From: an uncultured Oligoflexia bacterium | Lineage (GTDB): Bacteria; Bdellovibrionota; Bacteriovoracia; Bacteriovoracales; Bacteriovoracaceae | Direction of reading: 5' to 3' | Assembly (NCBI GenBank): GCA_913058265.1 | Contig: CAJXPQ010000012.1 | Span: 39,931-103,930, forward strand | Length of the DNA stretch: 64,000 bases | Shown: in pieces, positions 34,051 to 43,619 of the stretch | Layout: each line of letters opens with the position of its first letter | Numbering within the stretch: the first letter of the stretch is position 1 | Made by a program: the position numbers and the translations under genes | Notes under the pieces: model-generated | Database searches by the model: none | Told to the model about the DNA's origin: nothing | The model's input: only the letters and a program-made list of their open reading frames with translations

Positions 34051-34993
34051 GACTCTTTATCTTAGTTAGTAACTCATCCATATTCAAAGTTATAATATCA
34101 GGCTTAAACTTATTGCTAGGTATAATCAATTCAATCTCATCCCCTAATAGCCTTTTTTTATCATGTTTTAGATATTTAGAGAATTCGGTAAAGTCACATT
34201 TCTCAAATGGGATTTTTGTAAAGTCTAATTTAACTTCAACTCTGTTAAATAAATCAACAAGCTCTGGCCTAAATATGCTTATAATCATTTTAAGACCGTG
34301 GTAAACAGCAATTCCATGAGGGTAATCAAGTGCTTTTTCGAAAGCATGTCCAAAGGTATGTCCTAAATTCAATATTTTTCTGTTCCCAAGCTCCTTATAG
34401 TCTTCCGCTGTTATCTCAAGCTTAAAATCTGCACATAGAGAAATTAGTTTTTTTGAGAATCCATTCTCAACGAGCTCATTTTGAATATCTTCAGATAGAA
34501 AGACATATTTTAACAATTCTCCTTTACCTGCATCGAATTCAATATCAGGTAAGGTATTAAGGAAGCTATCACATATTAGAATATCTTTAGGCCTATGAAA
34601 CGCTCCAATCAAGTTTTTACCTTGAATGGTATTGAGCCCCACTTTACCGCCAATAGAAGCATCAATCATACTAAGAAGAGTCGTTGGAACTACACTCCAC
34701 ATCACACCGCGCAGAATACTAGCTGCTACAAATCCAGCAATATCACTAGTTGCCCCACCGCCGACTGCTAAAATCCCATCTTGTCTGGTAATTCCTTCAG
34801 TTATGAAATAGGAAGTAATGGCTTCAAAGCAGTTAAGGTCCTTATTTTGTTCTGCATTTTCAACTATATAAACACTCTTATCCACTAATTGCTCTGATAA
34901 AGTAGGATAGTGTTTAGTAATTGCAGCATCTATAACAATGAAGTTATATTTCTTAATTTCTGTTAAAATTTGATTATATTCTATCAATTGCAT
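34022..34993 (-). CDS. aroB: 3-dehydroquinate synthase
   Basis: Second enzyme of the shikimate pathway (DAHP to 3-dehydroquinate; NAD and Zn dependent). The ATG at 34993 is used, because the longer open frame to 35161 runs antisense through the next gene and lacks family similarity. Marks: GGGATSDIAGFVAAS, PTTLLSMIDASIGGKVGLN, GELLKYVFLS and LNLGHTFGHAFE. At about 323 residues it is shorter than the usual ~360, with the N-terminal part reduced. Divergent from the zinc-ribbon gene across only 37 bp. Confidence 0.92.
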   Translation of the reverse strand: MQLIEYNQILTEIKKYNFIVIDAAITKHYPTLSEQLVDKSVYIVENAEQNKDLNCFEAITSYFITEGITRQDGILAVGGGATSDIAGFVAASILRGVMWSVVPTTLLSMIDASIGGKVGLNTIQGKNLIGAFHRPKDILICDSFLNTLPDIEFDAGKGELLKYVFLSEDIQNELVENGFSKKLISLCADFKLEITAEDYKELGNRKILNLGHTFGHAFEKALDYPHGIAVYHGLKMIISIFRPELVDLFNRVEVKLDFTKIPFEKCDFTEFSKYLKHDKKRLLGDEIELIIPSNKFKPDIITLNMDELLTKIKSHDSYKNYFR

Positions 34994-35030
34994 ATATTTT
35001 AAATTACCGTAAATCACTAAAGGGTACAAG

Positions 35031-35753
35031 TTGAATAAAGAAGCCTTCAAAATATTAAAAGAAATCAATAGCTTAAATTTGAATTTAATTAAGTTCAAGA
35101 AAACAATACAAGCTGAGCTGCAAAGAATAGATAAAATTGATAATAGCCGTGAAGAACGCATAACTGAGCTAGCTAACCTCCAAGTACAACTAAAAGCTTG
35201 TAAAAAAAACCTATTAGATGTGGATAAGAAAAGTGAATACTTTGACGATATTATTAAAGCTTCAAAGGGTAAAATACCTACGACTTTTGATGAGCGTGAA
35301 TTAAATGCCTTAAACTCTCAAATATCTAATGCTGAAAATGAAGTTGATCAATTGCAAGATCAAGGTCTAACTCTACTAGACGAAGTTGATACTCTTGATA
35401 ATAAAATAGCAGATGCAACAAGTTTTTTAGCAGGTTCACTTGAAACCAAACTAGAAATTGAAAAAGAAATAAATTTAGAAAATGATGATATCTTAAAGGA
35501 AATGACTATAATCAATGAACGTTTAGATATCCTCCATACTCAAATTCCAACTAAGGCGAGTGAACGTATTCTAAAACTCATTAAGGATAAGCCAAAAGTA
35601 TCGCCTCTTGCTCATATTTCACCCACAAGAAACTGCGATATATGTGGTTACTTAATACCTCAAGTTACAGAGAGAGCGGTGGAAGTTGATTTAAAATTAT
35701 CAAGTTGCGCTGGGTGTACTAGGATTCTGATTCCACAATCTACAAAGTTCTAA
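35031..35753 (+). CDS. Coiled-coil zinc-ribbon protein (C4-type)
   Basis: 240 residues with a TTG start preceded by AAAGGG at a good distance. Residues about 1-180 form an antiparallel coiled coil (many Leu-Lys-Glu heptads), followed by a zinc ribbon with CDICGY and CAGC. This is the architecture of the C4-type zinc-ribbon family, including CdsZ in Chlamydia and similar bacterial proteins, proposed to bind nucleic acid or secretion components. Convergent with the RND pump gene, overlapping by 4 bp. Confidence 0.85.
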   Translation: MNKEAFKILKEINSLNLNLIKFKKTIQAELQRIDKIDNSREERITELANLQVQLKACKKNLLDVDKKSEYFDDIIKASKGKIPTTFDERELNALNSQISNAENEVDQLQDQGLTLLDEVDTLDNKIADATSFLAGSLETKLEIEKEINLENDDILKEMTIINERLDILHTQIPTKASERILKLIKDKPKVSPLAHISPTRNCDICGYLIPQVTERAVEVDLKLSSCAGCTRILIPQSTKF

Positions 35754-38700
35754 ACTAAGCGCTTACCACGATTTGTCTTCTCTAAAATACGCATATAAAT
35801 TAAGTAACATGTTGGTACAAAAATCAATGTGATTGTTGTAGAAAATAGAAGCCCGTAAGCAAAACTGGTTGCCATTGGCTTTAAAAATGGATCACCTCCT
35901 GGCATATGTGCAACAGGAAGAAGGCCCACGACAGTTGTAAATGTCGTGAGTATAACCGGGCGAAATCGAGATAATGATGCCTTAATAATCGATCTAATAT
36001 GAAAGTCTTCTGTTAGGTATCGATTAATATAAGTTACTAAAACAATAGAATCGTTTATCACGACACCTACAAGTCCCAGCATTCCCATAAGTGCCATAAA
36101 ACCAATTGGCAGGCCAAAGATGATAAAAGCCAATACAACACCAATAAACCCAAAAGGAACAGCTGTCATAATGATAATCGGCTGTGCCATAGAAGAAAAC
36201 TGTATGACGAGTATAATAAATATAATAAAGACAGAGGCAATAAGCGCTTTTACAAAACTATCCAGAGAGTCATTAGAGTCTCGATTTTCCCCTGTAAGCT
36301 TATAGCTTATACCAGGATTTTGACTAATGAGTTCATCTAAATAAGGCTTTATATTTGTATTCATCTCCTTAGATGTAGATATTAACCTATCGACTTCACC
36401 TGAGATCGCTATTGTTCTTTTACGATCCAGTCTTCTAATAATAAAAGCGCCGTCGACTTCTTTAAACGTGGCCATATTTATAAGAGGTATTCTCTGTCCC
36501 TGATTATTAAGTATTTTAATTGATGATAGGGTTTCTTCTGTAGATCTCTCAGATTCCTGAAGTCTAACAAGAACCTCAACATCATCATCTGATTTCTTCA
36601 GTGTCGTTGCTACGATACCTTCAAATGCATTTCGAAGTTCCATGGCAATTTGAATATTCGTAACGCCAAGCCTTCGGGCCTCTAATTCATTAATATCAAC
36701 AATGACTTGTCGCTTTCCATTCTCGTAATCTATCTCGGTACTGATCATCTCTTTAAAACTATCAAGCTTTAACTTTACTTGTACAGAGAGGCCTATTAAA
36801 GTTTGAAGATTATCACCAGAAAGTTCAACATTAATTGGCTTTCCTGAAGGTGGACCATTCTTAATTTTTTCTAGTGAAAATGTATAATCTCCAACAAATG
36901 GTTTTACTTTTTCAGAAGTTTTCTTAAGTATCTCATCAGTCTTTCGCTCTCTAAAATCTTGCATTGTTAGTTCTACAAAAACTGTTCCGTAGTGTGATCC
37001 AATCCTTGGAGTCGCCCCTTTAGACCATTGAAAACCAGTTATCGTTCGCATACCTTTCATTTCATGATCTTTAATCTCTGATTGAATAACCTTTTCAATC
37101 TGCATAAGAAGATCGTTAGTTTTCTCAAAGGGAGAACCAACAGGCCCCTTAATATTTAAGTAGGCGTATGTGACATCATCTGCAGGAAAAAGCTCAAAGC
37201 GCATATTTTTTGCCGTTACAACTGCAAGCGCCAGTAACATAGTAAAGGCTGAAACAGTGAGGATTGTATTTTTCAAACAAAACTTCAGAGTCTTCTCATA
37301 AAGGTTTTGTAATGGTTGATACCATCTCGTTTTTTCTATATTTTTAGTTTTTCCTGCAAAGTCAGCTAAGTGTCCTGGAAGAAGAATAAAACACTCAAAC
37401 CAGCTGGCAATTAAACAAATAATAACAACAGCCGGTACCGGCCATAAGAACTTCCCCATTATTCCTTGCATATAAAACAAAGAACCGAAGGCAACCATTG
37501 TAGTAAGAACAGTCGAAGTAACAGGTGCTAATGTATCATAAGCCGCTTTTTTTGCAGCTGCTCGTGGCTCCATATCATTTTCTAAGTTTTGATAGTATTG
37601 TTCGGCAACAATGATCGAGTCATCCACCAACATTCCAAGGACGAGTATAAGTCCAAACATGGATATGAGATTTATGGTAATACTAAAACTATCCATCAAT
37701 GCAAATGCAACAAGGAATGCAAATGGCGCACCCATCGCGGTAATTAGAGAAACTCGCAGGTTCATAAAGAAAATCAAACAGATAATAACAAGTATTATCC
37801 CTTGGATTCCATTTTGAGTCAGAACTCCAAGCCTTCTTTTAACATAAAAGGACATATCGTTGAACGTATGGACCTTAAAATTACGACCTTCTGCAATCGC
37901 ATTTAATCGCTCTTTTATTTTGTCTGTTGTTTTAATAACATCAGCATTTGACTTTGCCTTGATACTTAAAAATATAGCAAAATTACCATTAGATCTCGAG
38001 TCATACGTCCTATCTTTAAGAATCCGCGATACAGTAGCAACATCCTTAACTCTGACAGCATTACCAATATCATTTGAAAGCACAACAATTTCTTCTAGAC
38101 TTGCTACTGTCTCATTTTCTTTTAATGTTCGAACTAGTTTCTCGCGTCCATCAAGCTTTAAGTTTCCTGCAGTTATATTGACTTGCCTGTCTCTAATTGC
38201 ATTTAAAATTTGAGTTAAAGTTAACTCGTACTGCTCTAGCTTTTCAGTACTAACTTGAATATCAAACTGTTCATCACGAAATCCATCTAGGCCAACCTCT
38301 GAAATTTCCTTAATACGCTCAAGCTCATCTCGCACAAATTTAGCATCGATTCTTAATTCTTCTTCAGGCTTTCCGTATATACCTGTTGTCATTAATGAGC
38401 GATCGCTATTAGTTGCTTTTGTAATGATTGGTGCTTCTGAGTCACTCGGCACTTTTTGAGAGATATCACTCAAAGCATTACGAACCTCATCAAGTACTTC
38501 ATCAGTATCGTAATCAGGATCAACCTTAAGAGAAACGATAGAGGCACCCTCAGCACTCATTGCATTCATCTCTTCGATACCACGAACTTCCTTTAATTCT
38601 CTTTCCACTTCAATTGTAATGAGTTTTTCAACATCCTCTGCAGCAGCACCTTGGTAAATAGTTCTCACCGTTATGAAGTTAAAGTCTACATTTGGAAAAG

Positions 38701-38812
38701 TTTCTTTATTTAATGAAAAAATTGAAATCATTCCCATTAAGACAATAAGCACTGTAAGAAGATTTACAATGATACTATTATCCACAAAATAATCTATAAT
38801 TCTTTTCATCAT
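35750..38812 (-). CDS. RND-family efflux permease (HAE1/AcrB-like)
   Basis: A 1020-residue inner-membrane pump with the usual two pseudo-repeats: a first TM helix (VNLLTVLIVLMGMISIF), a large porter domain, TM2-6 with LVLGMLVDDSIIVAEQYYQN (TM4 acidic pair), a second loop, and TM8-12 with GVVINDSIVLVTYINRY. It uses proton motive force to export drugs, lipids or metals. The gene lies 4 bp after the TolC-like gene. No periplasmic adaptor (MFP) gene is in the operon. Substrate unknown. Confidence 0.92.
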   Translation of the reverse strand: MMKRIIDYFVDNSIIVNLLTVLIVLMGMISIFSLNKETFPNVDFNFITVRTIYQGAAAEDVEKLITIEVERELKEVRGIEEMNAMSAEGASIVSLKVDPDYDTDEVLDEVRNALSDISQKVPSDSEAPIITKATNSDRSLMTTGIYGKPEEELRIDAKFVRDELERIKEISEVGLDGFRDEQFDIQVSTEKLEQYELTLTQILNAIRDRQVNITAGNLKLDGREKLVRTLKENETVASLEEIVVLSNDIGNAVRVKDVATVSRILKDRTYDSRSNGNFAIFLSIKAKSNADVIKTTDKIKERLNAIAEGRNFKVHTFNDMSFYVKRRLGVLTQNGIQGIILVIICLIFFMNLRVSLITAMGAPFAFLVAFALMDSFSITINLISMFGLILVLGMLVDDSIIVAEQYYQNLENDMEPRAAAKKAAYDTLAPVTSTVLTTMVAFGSLFYMQGIMGKFLWPVPAVVIICLIASWFECFILLPGHLADFAGKTKNIEKTRWYQPLQNLYEKTLKFCLKNTILTVSAFTMLLALAVVTAKNMRFELFPADDVTYAYLNIKGPVGSPFEKTNDLLMQIEKVIQSEIKDHEMKGMRTITGFQWSKGATPRIGSHYGTVFVELTMQDFRERKTDEILKKTSEKVKPFVGDYTFSLEKIKNGPPSGKPINVELSGDNLQTLIGLSVQVKLKLDSFKEMISTEIDYENGKRQVIVDINELEARRLGVTNIQIAMELRNAFEGIVATTLKKSDDDVEVLVRLQESERSTEETLSSIKILNNQGQRIPLINMATFKEVDGAFIIRRLDRKRTIAISGEVDRLISTSKEMNTNIKPYLDELISQNPGISYKLTGENRDSNDSLDSFVKALIASVFIIFIILVIQFSSMAQPIIIMTAVPFGFIGVVLAFIIFGLPIGFMALMGMLGLVGVVINDSIVLVTYINRYLTEDFHIRSIIKASLSRFRPVILTTFTTVVGLLPVAHMPGGDPFLKPMATSFAYGLLFSTTITLIFVPTCYLIYMRILEKTNRGKRLV

Positions 38813-38816
38813 ATTA

Positions 38817-40229
38817 TTAATCTCTATAGGAGGTTAGATAGGGTGTTATATTTCCATTTAAAAAAGCAAGTTCGGCAATGCTTGACTCATAGAGATACAT
38901 CATACTCATAAATGAAATCTTCGTATTGATTAAGTTTTCATCTGCTCTCAGGGTTTCTTCAAAAGAAACTTTCCCACGATAGTAAAGCCTTCTATTTTCT
39001 TTTGAAACCTTTTCGGCAAAACCTATTTTCTCTGAGTTTAGTTTTATACCTCTATTGTACCGCTTAATATTTTCGTTAAGTACTTTAACTTTTACATCAA
39101 GTTGTCCTGTTCGATTGCGCAGACTTAAGTCCGACTTTATTTTTTGTAAAGACATTTTTTTCCTTACTGCGCTTCGATTAGAAAGTCCCAGCGGGATACT
39201 ATATGTTAAAGCAATCGCCTTATCTACAGTAGTACTACTTAAGCTATCGTCGACAGCTTCCCCCTGTTGATCATCAAAGGCATTGGCAGCGTAACTTAAA
39301 GAAAGGCCTAAGGAGTGTCCTATGCTCTCGTCGTATTTACTGATATTCATTTCATTGATTTTATTTAATAGTTTTAATCTTTCAGTTTCTGTATAGCTAG
39401 TCCCTTCGAGGTATTTGCTATATTTTTTATATTCCTTGTAGGTCCAATTAATTTCTTTATATCTAGACTCTGGAATTGAAATTTTAATAATTTCTTCTAT
39501 CGCGGCGACTTTTGACCTTAGCTCTGCTCGATTTTTTAAAACTTGTTCCTCTTGATTTAAAAGAGCTAAGTTCGCTTGGTTCAAATCTACACTACGACTT
39601 AAGCCGTCTTTAACCCTTTTTCTAATTAACCGAACTCTTTTACGCGCCTTTGCCTTAAACTCTTTATACAGTCGATCTAGCATAATTTGGTGTTTGACTC
39701 CAAGATACGCATTATAGAAATCGAGGTGGTCTTGGTCTTCGGTCCATTTATTACCTAAATTTTCCGCTTTATTTTGCAGGTGAATGATTTCCCAGTCTAG
39801 GCCATTGCTATCGTTTAAAATTTCATATGTATATGAAAAAACATTTTTCGCCTCGAAAACCTTATCAGAATTAAAATTGTTTAAAGAGCCACTGCTCCAG
39901 TTAGATAAATCGTATTCTGTCTGTTCATGAGAAATTTGAAAACTACCGTACTTAAAACTGTCCTTAGAAATACCTATAGATTTTGAGTTCTTTATGGTTC
40001 TTTGGCTTGAAAAAGAAAATAAACTCTGAAGAGATGAATCTATTTGCCCAATGTCCGCAGATAGGTTCCAATCGTATTTGTTTTTATTCAAGCTATAGTC
40101 TAAATCTGAAAACTGTTTATTCAGACTTATCTCTTTCAATCTATCTGAATTCTTATACCCTTGATACAGTTTGGTAAATATTGCATACGAGTTTAAAGGC
40201 AGTAATAGTAGTAAGCATAGTGACTTCAC
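38817..40229 (-). CDS. TolC-family outer-membrane efflux protein
   Basis: 470 residues with a signal peptide (cut near LNSYA) and the long helical hairpins typical of OMFs, with the two related halves showing SRSVDLNQANLALLNQEEQ and YRGKVSFEETLRADENL. The protein should form a trimeric channel across the outer membrane for the RND pump encoded next. Pairing without an adaptor gene is unusual; the adaptor may be elsewhere. Confidence 0.85.
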   Translation of the reverse strand: MKSLCLLLLLPLNSYAIFTKLYQGYKNSDRLKEISLNKQFSDLDYSLNKNKYDWNLSADIGQIDSSLQSLFSFSSQRTIKNSKSIGISKDSFKYGSFQISHEQTEYDLSNWSSGSLNNFNSDKVFEAKNVFSYTYEILNDSNGLDWEIIHLQNKAENLGNKWTEDQDHLDFYNAYLGVKHQIMLDRLYKEFKAKARKRVRLIRKRVKDGLSRSVDLNQANLALLNQEEQVLKNRAELRSKVAAIEEIIKISIPESRYKEINWTYKEYKKYSKYLEGTSYTETERLKLLNKINEMNISKYDESIGHSLGLSLSYAANAFDDQQGEAVDDSLSSTTVDKAIALTYSIPLGLSNRSAVRKKMSLQKIKSDLSLRNRTGQLDVKVKVLNENIKRYNRGIKLNSEKIGFAEKVSKENRRLYYRGKVSFEETLRADENLINTKISFMSMMYLYESSIAELAFLNGNITPYLTSYRD

Positions 40230-40327
40230 AATAATCTCCTTGGAATTATATGTGCTTATACAATTAATTGCTCTAAAATGAAAGTTTCACCTATTTTTCT
40301 GTATGGTAAATTTAAGTCAACTGCATC

Positions 40328-40356
40328 TTGTCATTTCCCGCTTATGGGCCTATAAA
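40328..40356 (+). promoter_or_regulatory. Sigma70 promoter of rnpB
   Basis: TTGTCA (40328-40333), a 17-base spacer and TATAAA (40351-40356) put transcription start about 7 bases later, at the 5' end of the RNase P RNA. Confidence 0.85.
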
Positions 40357-40362
40357 TGCTTA

Positions 40363-40664
40363 GCTGAGAAAGACTAATCATCGCCGGTAATTTTCGAATT
40401 ACGGGAGGAAAGTCCGGGCACCATAGAGCACCGTAGCGGGTAACTCCCGTCCACCGTGAGGTGAGGACAAGTGCAACAGAAAGTATGTACAGTTCGGCTG
40501 TAGTGAAACCAGGTAAACTCTACGGGGTGCAAGCTCAAATAGGCCAATGTTTTAGCATACTCGTGTGAATTGGCGGGTAGAGCGCTTGAGCCAGAGGGTA
40601 ACTTCTGGCCTAGATGAATGATGATTCTTAGACAGGACCCGGCTTATTTCTTTCTCAGCTTTTT
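40363..40664 (+). ncRNA. rnpB: RNase P RNA, bacterial class A
   Basis: The catalytic RNA that matures tRNA 5' ends. The P1 helix pairs GCTGAGAAAG (40363-40372) with CTTTCTCAGC (40650-40659). Conserved parts are GAGGAAAGTCCGGGC (near 40408), CAACAGAAAGTA in the core, and ACAGGACCCGGCTTA at the 3' end, with a T-run directly after P1. The length of about 300 is short for class A but well within range. A sigma70 promoter sits just upstream. Confidence 0.95.
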
Positions 40665-40782
40665 GTCTTTTTACTAAACACTTTCGATAACTTACACACT
40701 TTCTTCGCCCTAAACCTCTGAAATTTCTTTCACTTTTTGGCCAAGCTCTTGCAGCATTAACTACATAGATATGGAGTAATAA

Positions 40783-42039
40783 ATGAAAAGCTTGATGCTT
40801 GTGTTTCTGACTATATTCAGTGGTCTAGGTATGACCTCAGATACACTTACGCGCATTGATGCTGATATTAAAGCTGTTAAACTAGAGATCTCCACTCAAA
40901 GAAAAAAAATTGATGAAATCTTTAAGCTCTATTATGAAATCAGAACGACACTTAATAATGCTAAGTCAGATCACACGGCAAAAATAATTGATACGTTAGC
41001 ACTAAACAGAGTTGTCGCTGCAAATAATAAAGTTGTAGCATCCATTGATGAGGCTCGCTCTATATTAGAATTAATCCAGGACAGAGAGTCTCAGTTAAAA
41101 AAACAGAGAAAAGAGATTAAGGATAGCGAGAGACTTACTGCAGAAAATCAAATCACAAAGCAATTACTTCAACGGAATGAAATCTCTAATTATGAATTTA
41201 AAAAGTCTCCCTTTCCTTCACGATCCAGTATAAAAGCCTCGAAAGTTCAGTGTGCTCTACTAGATCAACTGAATCAGAATCCTCCTACTCGCGGAACTCC
41301 AGGGTATCAGGACTTCTTAAGTCGCAGAATTAAATTGAGTAGCTTATGTTATCAACAGGCCATCGTTTCCGATGAAGGTACTGTCATAGGTTTTTCGTTT
41401 GATAATAAAACGAAGAATTCTGTTAATCCAAATGAAGATAATGGTGCTGCAAGAGAGTTTGTATTTAAATTTGGTAATAGGGCCAGTCAGAATATGAAAC
41501 TTGAAATTACAGAAAACTCTGGCCTAACAGGTAGGATGTCCCACGATCTCCTTCATACAACTATGATATTTCTTCCCAGAGTCGTTATCCCTTATGTCGA
41601 TATTAATACTGATAACGGTGGTTGTACTCGTAATATATATCTACCTTCAGGTGAATTTTTTGAAATCGACTCACTCTCAAAACAAATTCTCGGAGGCGTA
41701 TTGAAAGAACTCCCCATGGATTTAACTCCAAGTCGTCATGCCAGAGATTTTGCAGGTATTGAATATTTAGGAAAGGGGATAACAATAAGAGCAGATAGGC
41801 GCTCAGGCACTCCTGAACATGTCTACTCAGTATCTTTTAATAATAATGAAAGAGTCAAGGATGCGACGATTTCTTACCAAGGGAAGACATGTTATGTCCC
41901 AAAAGAACTTATCTGGGATGATGCTTTAGACTCTAACCAAGAAGCCATTTTTAGATTTGAAACTGACCAAGAGTTTTTAGATATAATTGCGAATCCCATT
42001 TGCAAATGGGATTTAACTCTAGATGATATCACGCTTTAA
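40783..42039 (+). CDS. Secreted protein with N-terminal coiled coil, unknown
   Basis: 418 residues with a signal peptide (cut near GLGMTS). Residues about 25-130 are helical and probably coiled coil (VKLEISTQRKKIDEIFK, QLKKQRKEIKDSERL). The remainder is mixed alpha/beta with four Cys in the C-terminal two thirds. No family recognised. It is transcribed away from rnpB and converges on the gene ending at 42047. Confidence 0.75.
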   Translation: MKSLMLVFLTIFSGLGMTSDTLTRIDADIKAVKLEISTQRKKIDEIFKLYYEIRTTLNNAKSDHTAKIIDTLALNRVVAANNKVVASIDEARSILELIQDRESQLKKQRKEIKDSERLTAENQITKQLLQRNEISNYEFKKSPFPSRSSIKASKVQCALLDQLNQNPPTRGTPGYQDFLSRRIKLSSLCYQQAIVSDEGTVIGFSFDNKTKNSVNPNEDNGAAREFVFKFGNRASQNMKLEITENSGLTGRMSHDLLHTTMIFLPRVVIPYVDINTDNGGCTRNIYLPSGEFFEIDSLSKQILGGVLKELPMDLTPSRHARDFAGIEYLGKGITIRADRRSGTPEHVYSVSFNNNERVKDATISYQGKTCYVPKELIWDDALDSNQEAIFRFETDQEFLDIIANPICKWDLTLDDITL

Positions 42040-42046
42040 TTTGTAA

Positions 42047-42475
42047 TTAATAGGCTGAACATGATGGCTTAAAAGATTGCTCAACCAATGATTTAAATCC
42101 ACTTCCTGCGAAGCTAGACGTCATTGTAACCTTAAGATCTACAAAACACTTTTCTTCACTATTAGCTAAATAAGCTACTTCGTATTTATAAATTCCATTT
42201 ACGCCGGCACTACAAGCTCTTTCGCATTCTGCAAAGTAGGAGTCATCAATTAGAGATGTTACTTTTAAAATACCTCTCTGAGCTAAAGTTAAAAAGCCCT
42301 CGCCTTCGTTTGATCTCATTGCCATGAGATCATTTGATTCAATACCGAGTTTAGTTTCCATGAAACTAATGACGGCCATATCTCTATCATCATTTGTATA
42401 GTTTCCTTCAGCACAGCTACAAGCATATGCATTTATAGTTGAAAGAATCGTTAGCATAAAAATTACTGATTTCAT
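42047..42475 (-). CDS. Small secreted Cys-rich protein, unknown
   Basis: The start is set at 42475, since GAGG lies ahead of that ATG and the longer reading to 42535 adds no signal. About 142 residues with a signal peptide (cut near NAYA). The mature part begins CSCAEG and has six or more Cys, suggesting disulphides. No known family. Confidence 0.7.
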   Translation of the reverse strand: MKSVIFMLTILSTINAYACSCAEGNYTNDDRDMAVISFMETKLGIESNDLMAMRSNEGEGFLTLAQRGILKVTSLIDDSYFAECERACSAGVNGIYKYEVAYLANSEEKCFVDLKVTMTSSFAGSGFKSLVEQSFKPSCSAY

Positions 42476-42559
42476 TATATCCTCTAAATTTATTATTTCT
42501 AAAGGGTATATATCAGGGGGTGCCGTCCCACTCAAGAAATTTGGCCCAAAATGAAAAGA

Positions 42560-43576
42560 TTACAATTTCAGAGACTTAAGGGATGCTGTAGACAAGTTTA
42601 AACCCTCAAAATCGTAAAGCTCAAAGGTCTTGTTTAACTCTTTTAGGTCTTTCTGGTCAGCATAGAGCACATAGTTTGTAATTTTGTATTTTGTTATACC
42701 TGATTTAAAAGTCGGAAGATTATAAAAGTGTTCGCCTACAATATGTGGATATTGAACTAAACTCTGATCTTCTGAGTGGAGAATAAATGTTGGTATTTCA
42801 TATTGATTCGTAAGCCATTGCTTTTCATTTTTTTTGTAAGCCAGTATCTTGTCCTGTTTAAGAACAATGACTCGCAGAAGATCTAGCTCAAATATCTTTT
42901 GCTTTTTATCTAGATCCTTAAGCTTAGGATATGAAAGAGGATTCTTTCCAAAGGTTTTACATATGGATTTCAGAGGGCATAATTCGCAACTTACGCTTCT
43001 GGCCTTACAAATACTTCGACCTAAATCCATCAAAGCTTCATTATAAACTCTTGCACCTAGTTCAGACTGCTCATTACATATTTCTCTATCATTAAAAAGT
43101 TTATAGATTTTTTTTTGTAGCTGAGGCCCCTTAAAATCTTGAATATCATAAACTCTTGAGAGCACCCTTTCTAGATTTGCATCGACACAAAGTCCCCTCT
43201 CATTAGCTCCCATGGCAATTATCGCATTGGCAGTATAGTTACCAATCCCTTTAATCGATTTTAGCTGTTCTAAATCAGTCGGTATTGCACCCTGGAATTC
43301 ACTTTGTATTTGCTTCGCTGCCCCCAGCAAGTTTCTTGCACGACGGTAGTATCCGAGTCCTTTCCAGTCTTTTAAGATTTGATCCTCTGAAATGGCAGCA
43401 AGAGATTCAATTGTTGGGTATTTTTTAATAAAGGAATCAAAGTGATTTATAACTGTGGAGACTGTTGTCTGCTGTAACATAATCTCTGAAACAAGTGTAT
43501 TGTACAAAGATCTATTAACTCTCCAAGGTAAGTACGAATAGTTTTGAGTAGACCACTCAACGAGTTGTTTGAACAT
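42560..43576 (-). CDS. mutY: A/G-specific adenine glycosylase
   Basis: Removes A mispaired with 8-oxoG or G. Marks: SEIMLQQTTVSTVINHF (catalytic Glu), the helix-hairpin-helix LKSIKGIGNYTANAIIAMG, the catalytic Asp in LCVDANLERVL, and the [4Fe-4S] pattern C-x6-C-x2-C-x5-C around CKARSVSCELCP. The C-terminal domain (about 225-338) is the NUDIX-like 8-oxoG reader. The 338-residue length is typical. Single-gene unit. Confidence 0.95.
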   Translation of the reverse strand: MFKQLVEWSTQNYSYLPWRVNRSLYNTLVSEIMLQQTTVSTVINHFDSFIKKYPTIESLAAISEDQILKDWKGLGYYRRARNLLGAAKQIQSEFQGAIPTDLEQLKSIKGIGNYTANAIIAMGANERGLCVDANLERVLSRVYDIQDFKGPQLQKKIYKLFNDREICNEQSELGARVYNEALMDLGRSICKARSVSCELCPLKSICKTFGKNPLSYPKLKDLDKKQKIFELDLLRVIVLKQDKILAYKKNEKQWLTNQYEIPTFILHSEDQSLVQYPHIVGEHFYNLPTFKSGITKYKITNYVLYADQKDLKELNKTFELYDFEGLNLSTASLKSLKL

Positions 43577-43619
43577 TTTATGAATCTACCTGAATTTTAG
43601 AATTATTGGAATGACTATT

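Noticed and set aside
34994..35161. N-terminal extension of AroB
   Set aside because: The extra 56 codons are antisense to the zinc-ribbon gene and have no family match; ATG at 34993 fits AroB.
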